Assembly: GCF_037026685.1 (NCBI RefSeq)
Contig: NZ_JBANET010000019.1
Span: 24,846 to 88,845 of the forward strand
Origin: Orrella sp037026685
GTDB taxonomy: Bacteria > Pseudomonadota > Gammaproteobacteria > Burkholderiales > Burkholderiaceae_B
Length of the DNA stretch: 64,000 bases
Direction: 5' to 3'
Below, piece after piece: positions 1-9,994 of the stretch (position 1 is its first letter; every line of letters begins with the position of its first letter). Under the pieces are notes generated by a model. The model was not told the origin of the DNA and did not search any database. It worked only from the letters and a program-made list of their open reading frames with translations. The position numbers and the translations under genes are program-made.

Positions 1-1275
1 CGCCTCGCGGTATAGCCGCGCCAGCATGGATTCCTCGACATAGCCGTTGCCGCCCAGCACCTCCATGCATTCGGCCAGCGCGGCGATGGTCCGCTTGCAT
101 ATCCACAGCTTGGCGGCGGGCGTGCCCAGGCGCGCCAGGGCCTGCTCGGCCGGGTCCTGCGCGCGGTCGAAGGCCCGCGCCAGGCGCAGGGCCAGCGCGG
201 TGGCGGCCTCGCTCTCGAGCGTCAGGTCGCACAGCACGTTGCGCATCAGGGGATGCTCGATGAGCGGCTTGCCGAAGGCGCGCCGGCCGCAGGCATGATG
301 CAGCGCCCGCACCAGCGCCTGGCGCAGCAGCGCCGCGCTGCCCAGCGCGCAGTCCAGGCGGGTGTAGCTGGCGACCTTGATCAGCGTGGCGATGCCGCGG
401 CCGGGCTCGCCCACCATGGCGCCCCAGGCGTCCTGGAACTCGACCTCGGCGCTGGCATTGCTGCGATTGCCCAGCTTGTCCTTCAGGCGCATCAGGCGCT
501 GCGCATTGCGCCGGCCATCGGGCAGGCGGCGCGGCACGAAAAAACAGGACGGCCCTTCGGCCGCCTGGGCCAACACCAGGTGCGCATCGGACTGGGGCAC
601 CGAATAGAACCATTTATGGCCGCGCAGCAGGTAGGCCTGGCCCTGGCCGGCGCCCGCGACGGGTTCGGCCCGGGTGGTGTTGGCGCGCACGTCGGAGCCG
701 CCCTGCTTTTCGGTCAGCCCCATGCCCAGCAAGGCGCCGTGCTTGGCCGCCACGGGCAGGTCGCGCCGATCGTAGCGCGGCGCCATCAGCCGGGGCAGCC
801 ACAGCCCGGCATAGTCGATGACGCCGGCCGGCTCTTGCCGCAGCACGGCCAGCGCGCCGAAAGTCATGGTCACCGGGCACAGGCTGCCGGCCTCGACCTG
901 GCCTTGCATCAGGAACGCCGCCGCGCGCGCGACCTGCGCCCCCGGCGAAGGCTGCGCCCAGGCGCCGCTGTGCAGGCCGTAGCCGGCCATGTCGGCCAGC
1001 AGTTCGTGCCAGGCCGGGCACAGCCGCACCTGGTCGATGCGCCGGCCCTGGGGATCGTGGGTGGCCAGCATCGGCGGCTGGGCATTGGCCAGCGCCCCCA
1101 GCTCGAACATGCGGCGCCGGCCCAGATGCGCGCCGCGCGCATGCAGCGCGCCGTCCCAGGCGCCGGCGCCCTCGCGGGCCACGGCCTCGCGCAGGGCCGC
1201 GTCGGTCTCGTAGAGGTTGTAGTCCGCCAGCGGCTCGGACTGGTTGAAGACTTCGTGCGTGCTGCAAGCATCCAT
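1..1275 (-). CDS. aidB: AidB-like acyl-CoA dehydrogenase (3' part outside window)
   Basis: This flavoprotein of the acyl-CoA dehydrogenase superfamily resembles E. coli AidB, an alkylation-response protein that binds FAD and DNA. The visible 425 residues begin MDACSTHEVFNQSEPL and include the very AidB-like stretches QVEAGSLCPVTMTF, GMGLTEKQGGSDV, GHKWFYSVPQSDAHLVLAQ and RLKDKLGNRSNAS. AidB is about 540 residues, so roughly 115 C-terminal residues lie beyond the left edge. The ATG at 1275 gives the family N-terminus directly. It lies 68 bases downstream of rmuC on the same strand and may be co-transcribed with it. The family call is firm; a role in alkylation damage is inferred from AidB. Confidence 0.9.
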   Translation of the reverse strand, partial: MDACSTHEVFNQSEPLADYNLYETDAALREAVAREGAGAWDGALHARGAHLGRRRMFELGALANAQPPMLATHDPQGRRIDQVRLCPAWHELLADMAGYGLHSGAWAQPSPGAQVARAAAFLMQGQVEAGSLCPVTMTFGALAVLRQEPAGVIDYAGLWLPRLMAPRYDRRDLPVAAKHGALLGMGLTEKQGGSDVRANTTRAEPVAGAGQGQAYLLRGHKWFYSVPQSDAHLVLAQAAEGPSCFFVPRRLPDGRRNAQRLMRLKDKLGNRSNASAEVEFQDAWGAMVGEPGRGIATLIKVASYTRLDCALGSAALLRQALVRALHHACGRRAFGKPLIEHPLMRNVLCDLTLESEAATALALRLARAFDRAQDPAEQALARLGTPAAKLWICKRTIAALAECMEVLGGNGYVEESMLARLYREA

Positions 1276-1343
1276 GCGCCGCCCTCCCTGCCCTGGCCGG
1301 GCCCCGGCCCGGTCCGGCCATTGTAGGGGCAGCCCCGGCCGGA

Positions 1344-2723
1344 TCAAGGCTCGCCGGCCGGCTCCTGGCTGTCCAGCAGGCCGCGGGCCTGCTCATCGGG
1401 CAGCGCCTCCACCGATTTCAGGCTGCTGAGCATGACCCGCGTGCGCCGCTCGGTGTCCACGATCCGGTTGCTGGCCGAGTCCAGCGACCGCTTCACGCTG
1501 GCCAGGGCCTCGCCGAACTTGCCGAATTCGGTCTTGACGGCGCGCAGCACCTGCCAGACCTCGGAGGAACGCTGTTCGATGGCCAGCGTGCGAAAGCCCA
1601 TCTGCAAGCTGTTGAGCAAGGCAGCCAGGTTGCCCGGCCCGGCCACGTTCACCCGCAGGGCCTGCAGCCGGTCCACCAGCCCGGGCCGGCGCAGCACTTC
1701 GGCATACAGGCCTTCGGTGGGCAGGAACAGCACGGCGAAGTCGGTAGTGTGCGGCGGCGCGACATACTTGTCGGCGATCTGCCTGGCCTGCACTTCCAGG
1801 GCGCGGGCCAGCGCGTTGCCCGCGGCCTGGGCGGCCTGGGCATCGGCCTGCTCCTGCGCCTGCAGCAGGCGCTCGTATTCCTCCTTGGGAAACTTGGCGT
1901 CTATGGGCAGCCAGACCGGCTGGTCGCGCCCGCGCCCGGGCAGGCGGATGGCGAACTCGACCATCGCGTCGCTGCCGGGCACGGGCTTGACGTTGCGCCC
2001 GTACTGCTCGGGCGTCATGATGTCCTCGACCAGCCGCGCCAATTGCACCTCGCCCCAGGTGCCACGGCTCTTGACGTTGGTCAGCACGCGCTTGAGGTCG
2101 CCCACGCCGGCGGCCAGCGCCTGCATCTCCCCCAGCCCCTTGTGCACGGCCTCGAGCCTGTCCGACACCAGCTTGAACGACTCGCCCAGGCGCTGCTCCA
2201 GCGTGGCGTGCAGCTTGTCGTCCACCGTGCGGCGCATCTCCTCCAGCCGCGCGGCGTTATCGGCCTGCAGGCTTTGCAGGCGCTGCTCGACGGTCTGGCG
2301 CATGTCGGCCAGCCGGCGCTCGTTGATCTCGATCAGCCCCTGCACCTGCCGGCCCAGCTGCGCGGCAAAGCCGGCCTGGCCCTGCGCCTGCTCGGCGCGG
2401 GCCGCCGCGGCATCGCGGGCCAGCAGCGTGCGCAACTCTTCGTGGCTGCGCGCCAGCTCCAGCCGCAACCCCCGTACCGACTCGGCGAACTCGCCGCGCA
2501 GGCCTCTCTGGCTTTCGGCCAGCTCGCTGCGCAAGGCGCGCTCGATCTTCTCCTGCTCGTCCAGCAGGCGCTCCTGTCCCTGGAGCAGCTGCTCCAGGGC
2601 CGGATCGGACGCAGGCCGGCGCAGCAGGTTCCATAAGGACAACAAGGCGGCGGCAAGGGCCGCCAGGGCGGCGATCCAGGGCAGCGCCCCGCCAAGGCCC
2701 GGGTCGCTCAGCAATGCGTTCAC
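1344..2723 (-). CDS. rmuC: DNA recombination protein RmuC
   Basis: RmuC limits DNA inversions and rearrangements in E. coli and has a nuclease-like C-terminal fold. The protein has one N-terminal hydrophobic segment (PWIAALAALAAALLSLW), then a long Glu/Arg/Gln-rich coiled coil. The conserved RmuC domain follows, with GTWGEVQLARLVEDIM, WLPIDAKFPKEEYERL and TDFAVLFLPTEGLYAEV. I prefer the GTG at 2723 (459 residues) because GAGGGAG lies 8-9 bases upstream. An in-frame ATG at 2762 would add 13 residues but has no clear ribosome site and would sit almost on the candidate promoter at 2773-2802. Confidence 0.92.
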   Translation of the reverse strand: MNALLSDPGLGGALPWIAALAALAAALLSLWNLLRRPASDPALEQLLQGQERLLDEQEKIERALRSELAESQRGLRGEFAESVRGLRLELARSHEELRTLLARDAAAARAEQAQGQAGFAAQLGRQVQGLIEINERRLADMRQTVEQRLQSLQADNAARLEEMRRTVDDKLHATLEQRLGESFKLVSDRLEAVHKGLGEMQALAAGVGDLKRVLTNVKSRGTWGEVQLARLVEDIMTPEQYGRNVKPVPGSDAMVEFAIRLPGRGRDQPVWLPIDAKFPKEEYERLLQAQEQADAQAAQAAGNALARALEVQARQIADKYVAPPHTTDFAVLFLPTEGLYAEVLRRPGLVDRLQALRVNVAGPGNLAALLNSLQMGFRTLAIEQRSSEVWQVLRAVKTEFGKFGEALASVKRSLDSASNRIVDTERRTRVMLSSLKSVEALPDEQARGLLDSQEPAGEP

Positions 2724-2772
2724 GGCCTGGACTCCCTCTTGCTCGTGGATAAAAAACAACACAAATATGCGT

Positions 2773-2802
2773 AGAACATCGCCATCGTCATAATATTGTC
2801 AA
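2773..2802 (-). promoter_or_regulatory. Candidate promoter of rmuC in AT-rich divergent gap
   Basis: The gap between rmuC and the YrbL-like gene is clearly AT-rich against the GC-rich background. On the minus strand a perfect TTGACA (2797-2802) precedes a weak TGTTCT (2773-2778) with an 18-base spacer. The implied transcript would start near 2765 and give a leader of about 40 bases to the GTG at 2723. A TATAAT-like CATAAT (2789-2794) on the plus strand could serve the divergent gene but has no good -35 partner. Confidence 0.35.
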
Positions 2803-2852
2803 CAAAACTGAACGCGGCAGCCGTGCGGCCGTGAACAATAAACGGAGCCCTC

Positions 2853-3620
2853 ATGGCGGCGGCCTTGTCCTGTCCCTCCATGCTCGATGCCATAGACCTG
2901 GACCAGGCCAGGCCCATCGCCGTGGGCGGCGGACGCCGGATCTACGCGCATCCCTGCGACAAGAACCTGCTGATCAAGGTCATTGACCCGCAGGCGCGCG
3001 CCCAGTACATGATGCGGCATCGCTTCAAGCGCTGGTACAAGCGGCTGCACCGCGCCAGCGCCTATCGCGGCTTCATCGGCGAGTTTTCCGAGTCGGTCAT
3101 CGTCGCCGCCCGCAACGCCCACTGGGACAGGCTGCCCATGGCGCGGGTGGCCGGCGTGGTCGACACTTCGCAAGGGCCGGGATTGCTGGTCGAGAAGATC
3201 CGCGGCCTGGACCAGGACCTGGCGCCCACGCTGGAGGCGGTGGTGCGCCAGCATGGGCTGGGCCCGGAACTGCGCCAGGCGCTGGACGCCCTGCTGCAGG
3301 CCTTCATCGCCGCCCATATCGTCATCAACGATATGTCGGCCTCCAATATCGTGATGGGCACCAACGCCCAGGGCAAGCAGGGCCTGTTCCTGATCGACGG
3401 CTTTGGCGTCAAGCAGAAAGTGCCGCTGTACGCCCTGAGCAAGAGCCTGAATGCGCGCCATCTGCGCGAGCACTTCGGGCAGATGCTGGGCAAGCTCGAA
3501 CGCATCGCCGCCGTGCGGCAAAGCGCCTGCCCCCCTGCCGCGGCCATTGCGCGAAACGCGCCCAGGCTGGCCGACATCCTGGAAGAAGAGATCGAGGCGC
3601 CCGGCACCGCCGTGCACTGA
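2853..3620 (+). CDS. YrbL-family protein (PhoP-regulated-network, kinase-like fold)
   Basis: The 255-residue protein belongs to the YrbL-PhoP_reg family, which has a degenerate protein-kinase-like fold and no established reaction. Kinase-like elements are visible: a Gly-rich turn VGGGRRIYAHP (24-34) and IKVID with Lys42. A catalytic-loop-like INDMSASNIVM (158-168) and IDGFG (181-185) sit where DFG lies in kinases. The C-terminal region contains basic helices. The ATG at 2853 is preceded by GGAG at suitable distance; MLDAID ten residues in is an alternative. It is transcribed divergently from rmuC and converges on the glycosylase gene. Substrate and role are unknown. Confidence 0.75.
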   Translation: MAAALSCPSMLDAIDLDQARPIAVGGGRRIYAHPCDKNLLIKVIDPQARAQYMMRHRFKRWYKRLHRASAYRGFIGEFSESVIVAARNAHWDRLPMARVAGVVDTSQGPGLLVEKIRGLDQDLAPTLEAVVRQHGLGPELRQALDALLQAFIAAHIVINDMSASNIVMGTNAQGKQGLFLIDGFGVKQKVPLYALSKSLNARHLREHFGQMLGKLERIAAVRQSACPPAAAIARNAPRLADILEEEIEAPGTAVH

Positions 3621-3654
3621 GCCTGGCGCGCGGCACGGCCGCCGGCGCCGGCGT

Positions 3655-4392
3655 TCAGCCCGGCCGGCCCGGTTCGGGCGCCCACTGCCGCCCCTGGCGC
3701 CGCAGCAAGCGGTAGTGCGTATCGGCAAGCTGGCCGCGCCGCAGGGGATTGCGGGTGCAAAAGCGGGCATAGGCGGCATCCACGTAACGGTAAGGCAGGT
3801 GCTCGTCGCGTCCGGCGGGAATGCCCAGGCGCGTGGTCTGCACCAGCAAAGGCGGCCGCTCGCCGACGTCCTGGACAAAGAATCGCTGCGGGTCGAAGCC
3901 GCGCGCGTCCCAATCGGGGACTTTCAGGCCCAGGGCCCGGCACAGCAGGGTCTGGCCCGCGCACAGCCTGCCCGGCGGGCGCGGCGCCCCCTGCCCGTCC
4001 GGATTGAGCCGCTGCATCAGGGCCAGGGCCTGGGGACCGGCCATCTCGTCCAGCCAGGGGTAGCCCGACTTGATCAGCACGGCATTGCCGGGACCGCGGG
4101 CGCTGAAGTTCAGCGAGTCGCCGCCGCGTGCGTAATACATGTAGATGGCGCCGCCGTCCATGAACAGCGCCCGCCGCTTGGGGGTGTAGCCCAGCGAAGC
4201 ATGGCTGCCGCGCTCGTCCAGCAGATAGGCCTCGGTCTCGATGATCCGGGCCGACAGCCACACGCCCTGCACCTTGTGGCGCAGCACCATGCCGGGCAGC
4301 TCGCGCGCCAGCGTCAGGGCGTCGCGGTCGAAGAAGGCGTCGGGCAGCATGCCCGGCATCGCGCCATGGCCGTGCGGCACCGACACGGGCAT
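3655..4392 (-). CDS. mpg: 3-methyladenine (alkyladenine) DNA glycosylase, Mpg/AAG type
   Basis: This base-excision enzyme removes alkylated purines from DNA. The protein has 245 residues. It carries the AAG signature RIIETEAYLLDERGSHASLG, in which Glu54 aligns with the water-activating Glu125 and Tyr56 with the base-stacking Tyr127 of human AAG. YYARGGDSLNFSARGPG follows and matches the family's minor-groove segment. The start abuts the stop of the ArsC-like gene with no gap (4392/4393), so the two are probably translated from one message. An alkylation-repair function fits the nearby AidB homologue, although they are not in one operon. Confidence 0.9.
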   Translation of the reverse strand: MPVSVPHGHGAMPGMLPDAFFDRDALTLARELPGMVLRHKVQGVWLSARIIETEAYLLDERGSHASLGYTPKRRALFMDGGAIYMYYARGGDSLNFSARGPGNAVLIKSGYPWLDEMAGPQALALMQRLNPDGQGAPRPPGRLCAGQTLLCRALGLKVPDWDARGFDPQRFFVQDVGERPPLLVQTTRLGIPAGRDEHLPYRYVDAAYARFCTRNPLRRGQLADTHYRLLRRQGRQWAPEPGRPG

Positions 4393-4755
4393 TCAGCCGC
4401 CGAAACGCTGCGCGTAGCGTTTTTCGTTAAAGCCCACGCCCACCTGGCCCTGCGCATCGACGGCCACGGGACGGCGCACCAGCGCCGGATAGCGGGCGAT
4501 CAGCGCGGTCCATTGCGCGTCGGTGGCGGCGGATTTCTCGTCCTCGGACAGGCCGCGCCAGGTCATGGAGGCGCGGTTGACGAGCTTTTCCCAGCCGCCC
4601 AGCTGGCGCGCCCACTCGGTCAGCGTGGCGGCCGGCACGGGCTGGTCGCGGTAGTCGACAAAGACGTGGTCCACGCCCTGCGCGGCCAGCCAATCGCGGG
4701 CCTTGACGCAGGTGCTGCAAGCCTTCAGGCCGTACAGGGTCAGGTCGGCAGTCAT
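4393..4755 (-). CDS. ArsC/Spx-family thioredoxin-fold protein (YffB-like)
   Basis: The protein is a 120-residue member of the ArsC/Spx/YffB superfamily. It opens MTADLTLYGLKACSTC, giving a CxxC at Cys13 and Cys16. It continues through VFVDYRDQPVP, WEKLVNRASMTWRGL and RRPVAVDAQGQVGVGFN, typical of YffB-like proteins rather than true arsenate reductases. Its ATG overlaps the potI stop by four bases (ATGA at 4752-4755), so it forms the tail of the pot operon. The physiological substrate is not known, and arsenate reduction should not be assumed. Confidence 0.85.
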   Translation of the reverse strand: MTADLTLYGLKACSTCVKARDWLAAQGVDHVFVDYRDQPVPAATLTEWARQLGGWEKLVNRASMTWRGLSEDEKSAATDAQWTALIARYPALVRRPVAVDAQGQVGVGFNEKRYAQRFGG

Positions 4756-5552
4756 TTCTCTTTGCGTCGTTGCAGGCGATAGGCCAGGATCACGCAGATG
4801 CCCACCGCCAGGATGAACAAGGTCGCCAGCGCGTTGACCTCGGGCTTGAGGCCCAGCCGCACCCGCGAGAATATCTCGGGCGAGAGCGGCGTGAATCCCG
4901 GCCCCGAGAGAAAGGAAGCGATCACCACGTCGTCCAGCGACAAGGTGAAGGACAGCAGCCACGCCGCGGCCAGCGAGGGGGCGATCAGCGGCAGGGTGAT
5001 GACGAAGAATACCTTGAGCGGCGGGGCGCCCAGGTCGAGCGCGGCCTCTTCGAGCGAGCGGTCCAGGTCGCGGATGCGCGACTGGATGATGACCGCCACA
5101 TAGGCCATGCACAGCATCACGTGGCCGACCCAGATGGTGAATACGCCGCGCTGGCCGGGCCAGCCGAACAGCTTGTCCATTTCGACGAACATGAGCAGCA
5201 GCGAAATGCCCAGCACGACCTCGGGAATGACCAGCGGCGCGCTGACCATGCCGACGTAGAGCGAAAAGCCCCGGAATCGCCCCATGCGGGCCAGCACGTA
5301 GCCGGCCCAGGTGCCCAGGATGACAGCGGCGGTTGCGCTGAGCGCGCCGATGCGAAACGACAGCCAGGCCGCCGAGAGCAGCACCTGGTCGTTGAACAGC
5401 GACTCGTACCAGCGCAGCGAAAAGCCGCTCCAGGTATTGACCATCGACGAAGCGTTGAACGAGAAGACGATCAGCGAGGCGATGGGCAGGTACAGGAAGG
5501 CAAAGCCCAGCCCCAGGGCCAGCGCGCGCAGCCAGGGATTGGGCGCGGTCAT
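4752..5552 (-). CDS. potI: Putrescine/spermidine ABC transporter permease PotI
   Basis: This is an inner-membrane permease of about six transmembrane segments in a polyamine importer. The 266 residues include the cytoplasmic EAA loop SLEEAALDLGAPPLKVFFVITLPL that docks on the ATPase. The N-terminal FLYLPIASLIVFSFNAS and TLSLDDVVIASFLSGPG are typical of PotI/PotC proteins. It starts in a four-base overlap with potH (5549-5552) and ends in one with the ArsC-like gene. Gene order potF-G-H-I matches the E. coli putrescine system, but putrescine versus spermidine specificity cannot be read from the sequence. Confidence 0.92.
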   Translation of the reverse strand: MTAPNPWLRALALGLGFAFLYLPIASLIVFSFNASSMVNTWSGFSLRWYESLFNDQVLLSAAWLSFRIGALSATAAVILGTWAGYVLARMGRFRGFSLYVGMVSAPLVIPEVVLGISLLLMFVEMDKLFGWPGQRGVFTIWVGHVMLCMAYVAVIIQSRIRDLDRSLEEAALDLGAPPLKVFFVITLPLIAPSLAAAWLLSFTLSLDDVVIASFLSGPGFTPLSPEIFSRVRLGLKPEVNALATLFILAVGICVILAYRLQRRKEK

Positions 5553-6462
5553 CGGGAGCCCTCGCGCTGCAGTTCCATCTGGCGCACCTGGCTGTACTGG
5601 AACAGGGCCAGCGGCACCAGCAGCGCGGCGACCATGACCACCGTGATGGACGCGGCCATCGGCCAGTCGGTGTTGGTGAAGAATTCGTTCCACATGACGC
5701 GTCCCATCATCAGCGTGTTGGCCCCGCCCAGCATCTCGGGAATCACGTATTCGCCCACGCAGGGAATGAAGACCAGCATCGCCCCGGCGATGATGCCCGG
5801 GCGCGAAAGCGGCAGCGTCACGCGCACGAAGGCTTGCCAGGGCCGCGCGCCCAGGTCGTAGGCGGCCTCGAGCAGGCGCACGTCCAGCTTGACCAGGTTG
5901 GCGTACAGCGGCAGGATGAAAAACGGCAGGTAGGCGTAGATCATGCCGATGTACACGGCCAGGTCGGTGCGGTAGATTTCGAGCGGGCTGGAGATCACGC
6001 CCAGCCACATCAGGAAATTGTTGAGCAGGCCGTCGTTGCGCAGGATGCCCACCCAGGCGTAGACGCGCAGCAGCAGCGACGTCCAGAACGGCAGGATCAC
6101 CGCCAGCAGCAGCAGGTTGCGCAGCCCCGGGCGCGAGCGCGCGATGTAATAGGCGATGGGATAGCCGATCAGCACGCACCACAGCGTGGTGACCGCCGCC
6201 ATCTTCAGCGAATTGACGTAGGTGTCGAAATACAGCGAGTCGGTGAACAGCATCACGTAGCCGCGCAGGTGCAACGTGATGTGGAAGGCCTCGTTCTCGT
6301 ACTGGTACAGCGGCGTATAGGGCGGCACGCCGAACTGCAGGTCCGAGAAGCTGATCTTGAAGACCAGGAAGAACGGCACGAGCAGGAACAGCGACAGCCA
6401 CGCGTAGGGCGGCGCGATGGCCAGCAGGCGCCCCAAGCCGGCCCGGCGCGCAAGCAGGCCCG

Positions 6463-6466
<4 letters not shown>
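5549..6466 (-). CDS. potH: Putrescine/spermidine ABC transporter permease PotH
   Basis: The second permease of the polyamine importer has 305 residues. It shows APPYAWLSLFLLVPFFLVFKISFSD at the first membrane span, split here as the family N-terminus, and the EAA loop LEAAYDLGARPWQAFVRVTL. FIPCVGEYVIPEMLGG is characteristic of PotB/PotH. The ATG at 6466 overlaps the potG stop by four bases, indicating coupled translation. It pairs with PotI to form the channel and has no visible defects. Confidence 0.92.
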
Positions 6467-7581
<1,115 letters not shown>

Positions 7582-7586
7582 GATGC

Positions 7587-8717
7587 CTAGCGCCCCGACT
7601 TCAGTTCGGCCCACATGCGCGTCTGCAGGCGCTGCACGTTAAGCGGTTGCGGCTTGATGACGAACAGGGTCTTGGAGACCTCGGGCGGCGGATAGATCAT
7701 CGGGTTGTTGGCCACGTCCGGATCGACGAACTCGCGCGCGGACTTGTTCGCGTTGGGATAGAACATGTGGTTGGTGATGGCCGCGTGCACCTCGGGCGTC
7801 TCGATGTAGTTGATGAACGCATGCGCGCCATCGACATTGCCCGCATCCTTGGGGATGGCCATGGTGTCGAACCAGGCCGGCGCGCCGCCGTGCGGAATGT
7901 AGTAGTCGATTTCGTAGCTGCGCTTGGCCTCCTGGGCGCGGCGCTTGGCGATCATCACGTCGCCCGAGTAGCCGTAGACCATGCACAGGTCGCCGGCGGC
8001 CAGCTCGTCGATATAGCCCGAGGAACTGAACTGGCGGATGTAGGGACGGATCTTCTTGAGCAGTTCGAGCGCGGCCTTCAGGTCGGCCGGATCGCTGCTG
8101 TTGGGGTCCTTGCCCAGGTAATGCAGGGCGGCCGGGAACACCTGGGCCGCCTCGTCCAGCACGGAGATGCCGCAAGACTGCAGCCTGGCGGCCTTCTCGG
8201 GATCAAAGAGCGTGTCCCAGCTGCCCAGGTCGGCATCCTCGCCCAGCGCCTGGCGCGCCCGGGTGACGTTGTAGCCCAGGCCGTTGGTGCCGTAGCCCCA
8301 GGGCACGAGGTACTGGTTGCCCGGGTCCACCTCGGCCACCAGGGCCATGATGTCCGGATCCAGGTGCTGCCAGTTGGGAATCTTGCTGCGGTCGAGCTTC
8401 TGGAACAGGCCGCCTTCGAGCTGGCGCGCCGCATAGTGCGTCGAGGGCACGACCACGTCGTAGCCGGACTTGCCCGTCAGCAGCCTGGCCTGCAGGGTAT
8501 CGTTGCTGTCGTAGACGTCGTAGCGCACCTTCAGGCCCGTGGCCTTCTCGAAGCCGCTCAGGGTGTCGGGCGCCGTGTATTCGGCCCAGTTGTAGACGTT
8601 GACCGTGCCGCTTTGCGCCCAGCCCGCGCCGCACGCGGCGGCCAGCGCCAGCGCGCAGCCCGCGCGGACCGCCGTCCCGGTCTTGCCGACGCGCCGTGCC
8701 TTTCGTTCCATTGCCAT
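7587..8717 (-). CDS. potF: Polyamine ABC transporter substrate-binding protein PotF
   Basis: This is the periplasmic receptor of the polyamine importer, 376 residues from the ATG at 8717. A Sec signal with a basic start (MAMERKARRVGK) and an Ala-rich core ends near GWAQ, with no lipobox. Mature motifs include VNVYNWAEYTAPDTL, YDVVVPSTHYAARQ, VPWGYGTNGLGYN and MVYGYSGDVMIAK, close to PotF/PotD. An AGGGGG sits about 6-11 bases before the start, which argues against an in-frame start 42 bases upstream. It is the first gene of potFGHI plus the ArsC-like gene. Confidence 0.92.
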   Translation of the reverse strand: MAMERKARRVGKTGTAVRAGCALALAAACGAGWAQSGTVNVYNWAEYTAPDTLSGFEKATGLKVRYDVYDSNDTLQARLLTGKSGYDVVVPSTHYAARQLEGGLFQKLDRSKIPNWQHLDPDIMALVAEVDPGNQYLVPWGYGTNGLGYNVTRARQALGEDADLGSWDTLFDPEKAARLQSCGISVLDEAAQVFPAALHYLGKDPNSSDPADLKAALELLKKIRPYIRQFSSSGYIDELAAGDLCMVYGYSGDVMIAKRRAQEAKRSYEIDYYIPHGGAPAWFDTMAIPKDAGNVDGAHAFINYIETPEVHAAITNHMFYPNANKSAREFVDPDVANNPMIYPPPEVSKTLFVIKPQPLNVQRLQTRMWAELKSGR

Positions 8718-8802
8718 ATGGATTCCCCCTTGCCAAGACCGCAAAAAGCGAAAACGCAAAATGATAAAGCCTTTTTGCTACCTGCCGGGCCGCGCCCGGG
8801 CG

Positions 8803-8840
8803 AAAAAAAGCCCCTGGCAGCCCGGGCAAAAGCAGGGGGC
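8803..8840 (-). terminator. Rho-independent terminator after kdkA
   Basis: Reading the minus strand, the stem CCCCTG/CAGGGG encloses a loop that itself contains GCCCGGGC. Seven T residues follow directly (A-run at 8803-8809). It lies 14 bases beyond the kdkA stop and separates kdkA from the potF transcript. Confidence 0.7.
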
Positions 8841-8853
8841 GGCGTGCGGACCT

Positions 8854-9582
8854 TTACCCTGCGTGCCGCAAGGCCGCCCAGCACTGCTCGTAAGCCTGCA
8901 TGATGCGTTGTCCATACGCCACGCCTTGCGGCCCGGCCACCTTTTCCAGGGATCGCGCCAGGCGCCGCAGGTTCCCCAGGCGCTGCGCCGCGCTCAGCGG
9001 CCCTTCGCGGGCCCGGTCGAAATCGATCAGCCAGGGCCGGTCCTGCGCGTCAAAAAGCAGGTTGTACGCATTGAGATCGGCGTGCCAGACCCCCTGGGCG
9101 TGCAGCGCGGCGATGACGCGGGCGGCCGGCTCCCAGAGCGGCTCGTCCAGGCGCCGGGCCAGCGCGCGCGCGCCGGGGATGCGCTCGGTCAGCAAGGCGC
9201 CCCGATAGGACAGGCCGCCGCGCCAATAGGCCGCCGCCAGGGGCGCGGGCACCGGCAGGCCGGCCGCGTGCAGCCGGGCCATCACGCAGAACTCGGCAAA
9301 AGGCCGGGTGCGGGCCTCGCCCTGCCACAGGTAGGACTGGCGCACCAGCTTGCCGACCAGCCCGCCCCGTCGATAGTGGCGCAGGACCGCCGGCACCCCG
9401 CCGGCCTGCACGAACCAGGCCGCCTGCCGCCCGCCCTCGCCCACCGCGCTGGCCTGCGCGCCGCCGGCCAGCGGGTCGAACAGCGCGGGCGTGGCCGCCA
9501 CGCCGGCCAGCCGCGGCCCCAGCAGCATGGCGCCGCCGGCGAAGGACAGGCGCCGCGCGCCCTGGGGCGGTTCAGCCCTCAC
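8854..9582 (-). CDS. kdkA: 3-deoxy-D-manno-octulosonic acid (Kdo) kinase
   Basis: KdkA phosphorylates Kdo in the lipopolysaccharide inner core at the cytoplasmic face of the inner membrane. The protein shows VLRHYRRGGLVGKLV with the ATP-binding lysine region and AEFCVMARLHAAGLPVP. The kinase catalytic loop is VWHADLNAYNLLFD and the metal site LIDFDRAR, as in the WaaP/KdkA kinases. A GTG at 9582, overlapping the glbO stop, gives 242 residues, matching the roughly 240 of H. influenzae KdkA. The ATG at 9528 would give 224. It is the last gene of a three-gene minus-strand run and is followed by a terminator. Confidence 0.85.
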   Translation of the reverse strand: MRAEPPQGARRLSFAGGAMLLGPRLAGVAATPALFDPLAGGAQASAVGEGGRQAAWFVQAGGVPAVLRHYRRGGLVGKLVRQSYLWQGEARTRPFAEFCVMARLHAAGLPVPAPLAAAYWRGGLSYRGALLTERIPGARALARRLDEPLWEPAARVIAALHAQGVWHADLNAYNLLFDAQDRPWLIDFDRAREGPLSAAQRLGNLRRLARSLEKVAGPQGVAYGQRIMQAYEQCWAALRHAG

Positions 9583-9994
9583 GGTTGCGCATCCAGTCCG
9601 CGGTGCTGTAGAAGCTGTGCAGCAGGCGCTCGGCCAGCGGCTCGGGCACCTGCTGGTCGCGCAGGGCGCGGCCCATGCACACCACCCACTGGTCGCGCGC
9701 CTGCGTGCCGATGGAAAAAGGCAGGTGGCGCGCCCGCAGGCGCGGATGGCCGAAGCGCTGCACATAATGGTCGGGGCCGCCGAAATAGCCGCACAGGAAC
9801 CGGAACAGCCGCTGGCGGGCATTGTCCAGCGTAGGCCCGTGCAGCGCGCGCAGCTCGGCCAGGTCGGGCTCGATGTCCATCAGGTCGTAGAAGCGGTCCA
9901 CCAGCGCCTGCACGCCGGGCTCGCCGCCCAGCTGCTCGAAAATGGTGCGCGTCGTATCGAAGGGTTCGAAGACGGCGGGTATGGTCGCCATCAT
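9572..9994 (-). CDS. glbO: Group II truncated haemoglobin
   Basis: The 140-residue haem protein folds as a 2-on-2 globin and probably handles oxygen, NO or peroxides. The family stretch RFGHPRLRARHLPFSIG carries the proximal (F8) histidine in RARHLPF. The group-II tryptophan is in DQWVVCMGRAL, and aromatic distal residues are in FLCGYFGG. The ATG at 9994 overlaps the stop of the FtsX-like gene (ATGA); a second ATG follows at once. GAGAGG upstream serves either. No regulatory element was seen between it and its neighbours. Confidence 0.9.
   Translation of the reverse strand: MMATIPAVFEPFDTTRTIFEQLGGEPGVQALVDRFYDLMDIEPDLAELRALHGPTLDNARQRLFRFLCGYFGGPDHYVQRFGHPRLRARHLPFSIGTQARDQWVVCMGRALRDQQVPEPLAERLLHSFYSTADWMRNREG

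Noticed and set aside
8860..8900. Plus-strand peptide SLHDALSI, resembling a known artefactual peptide seen in misassembled reads
   Set aside because: The DNA is an intact part of kdkA on the minus strand, so the likeness is coincidental.
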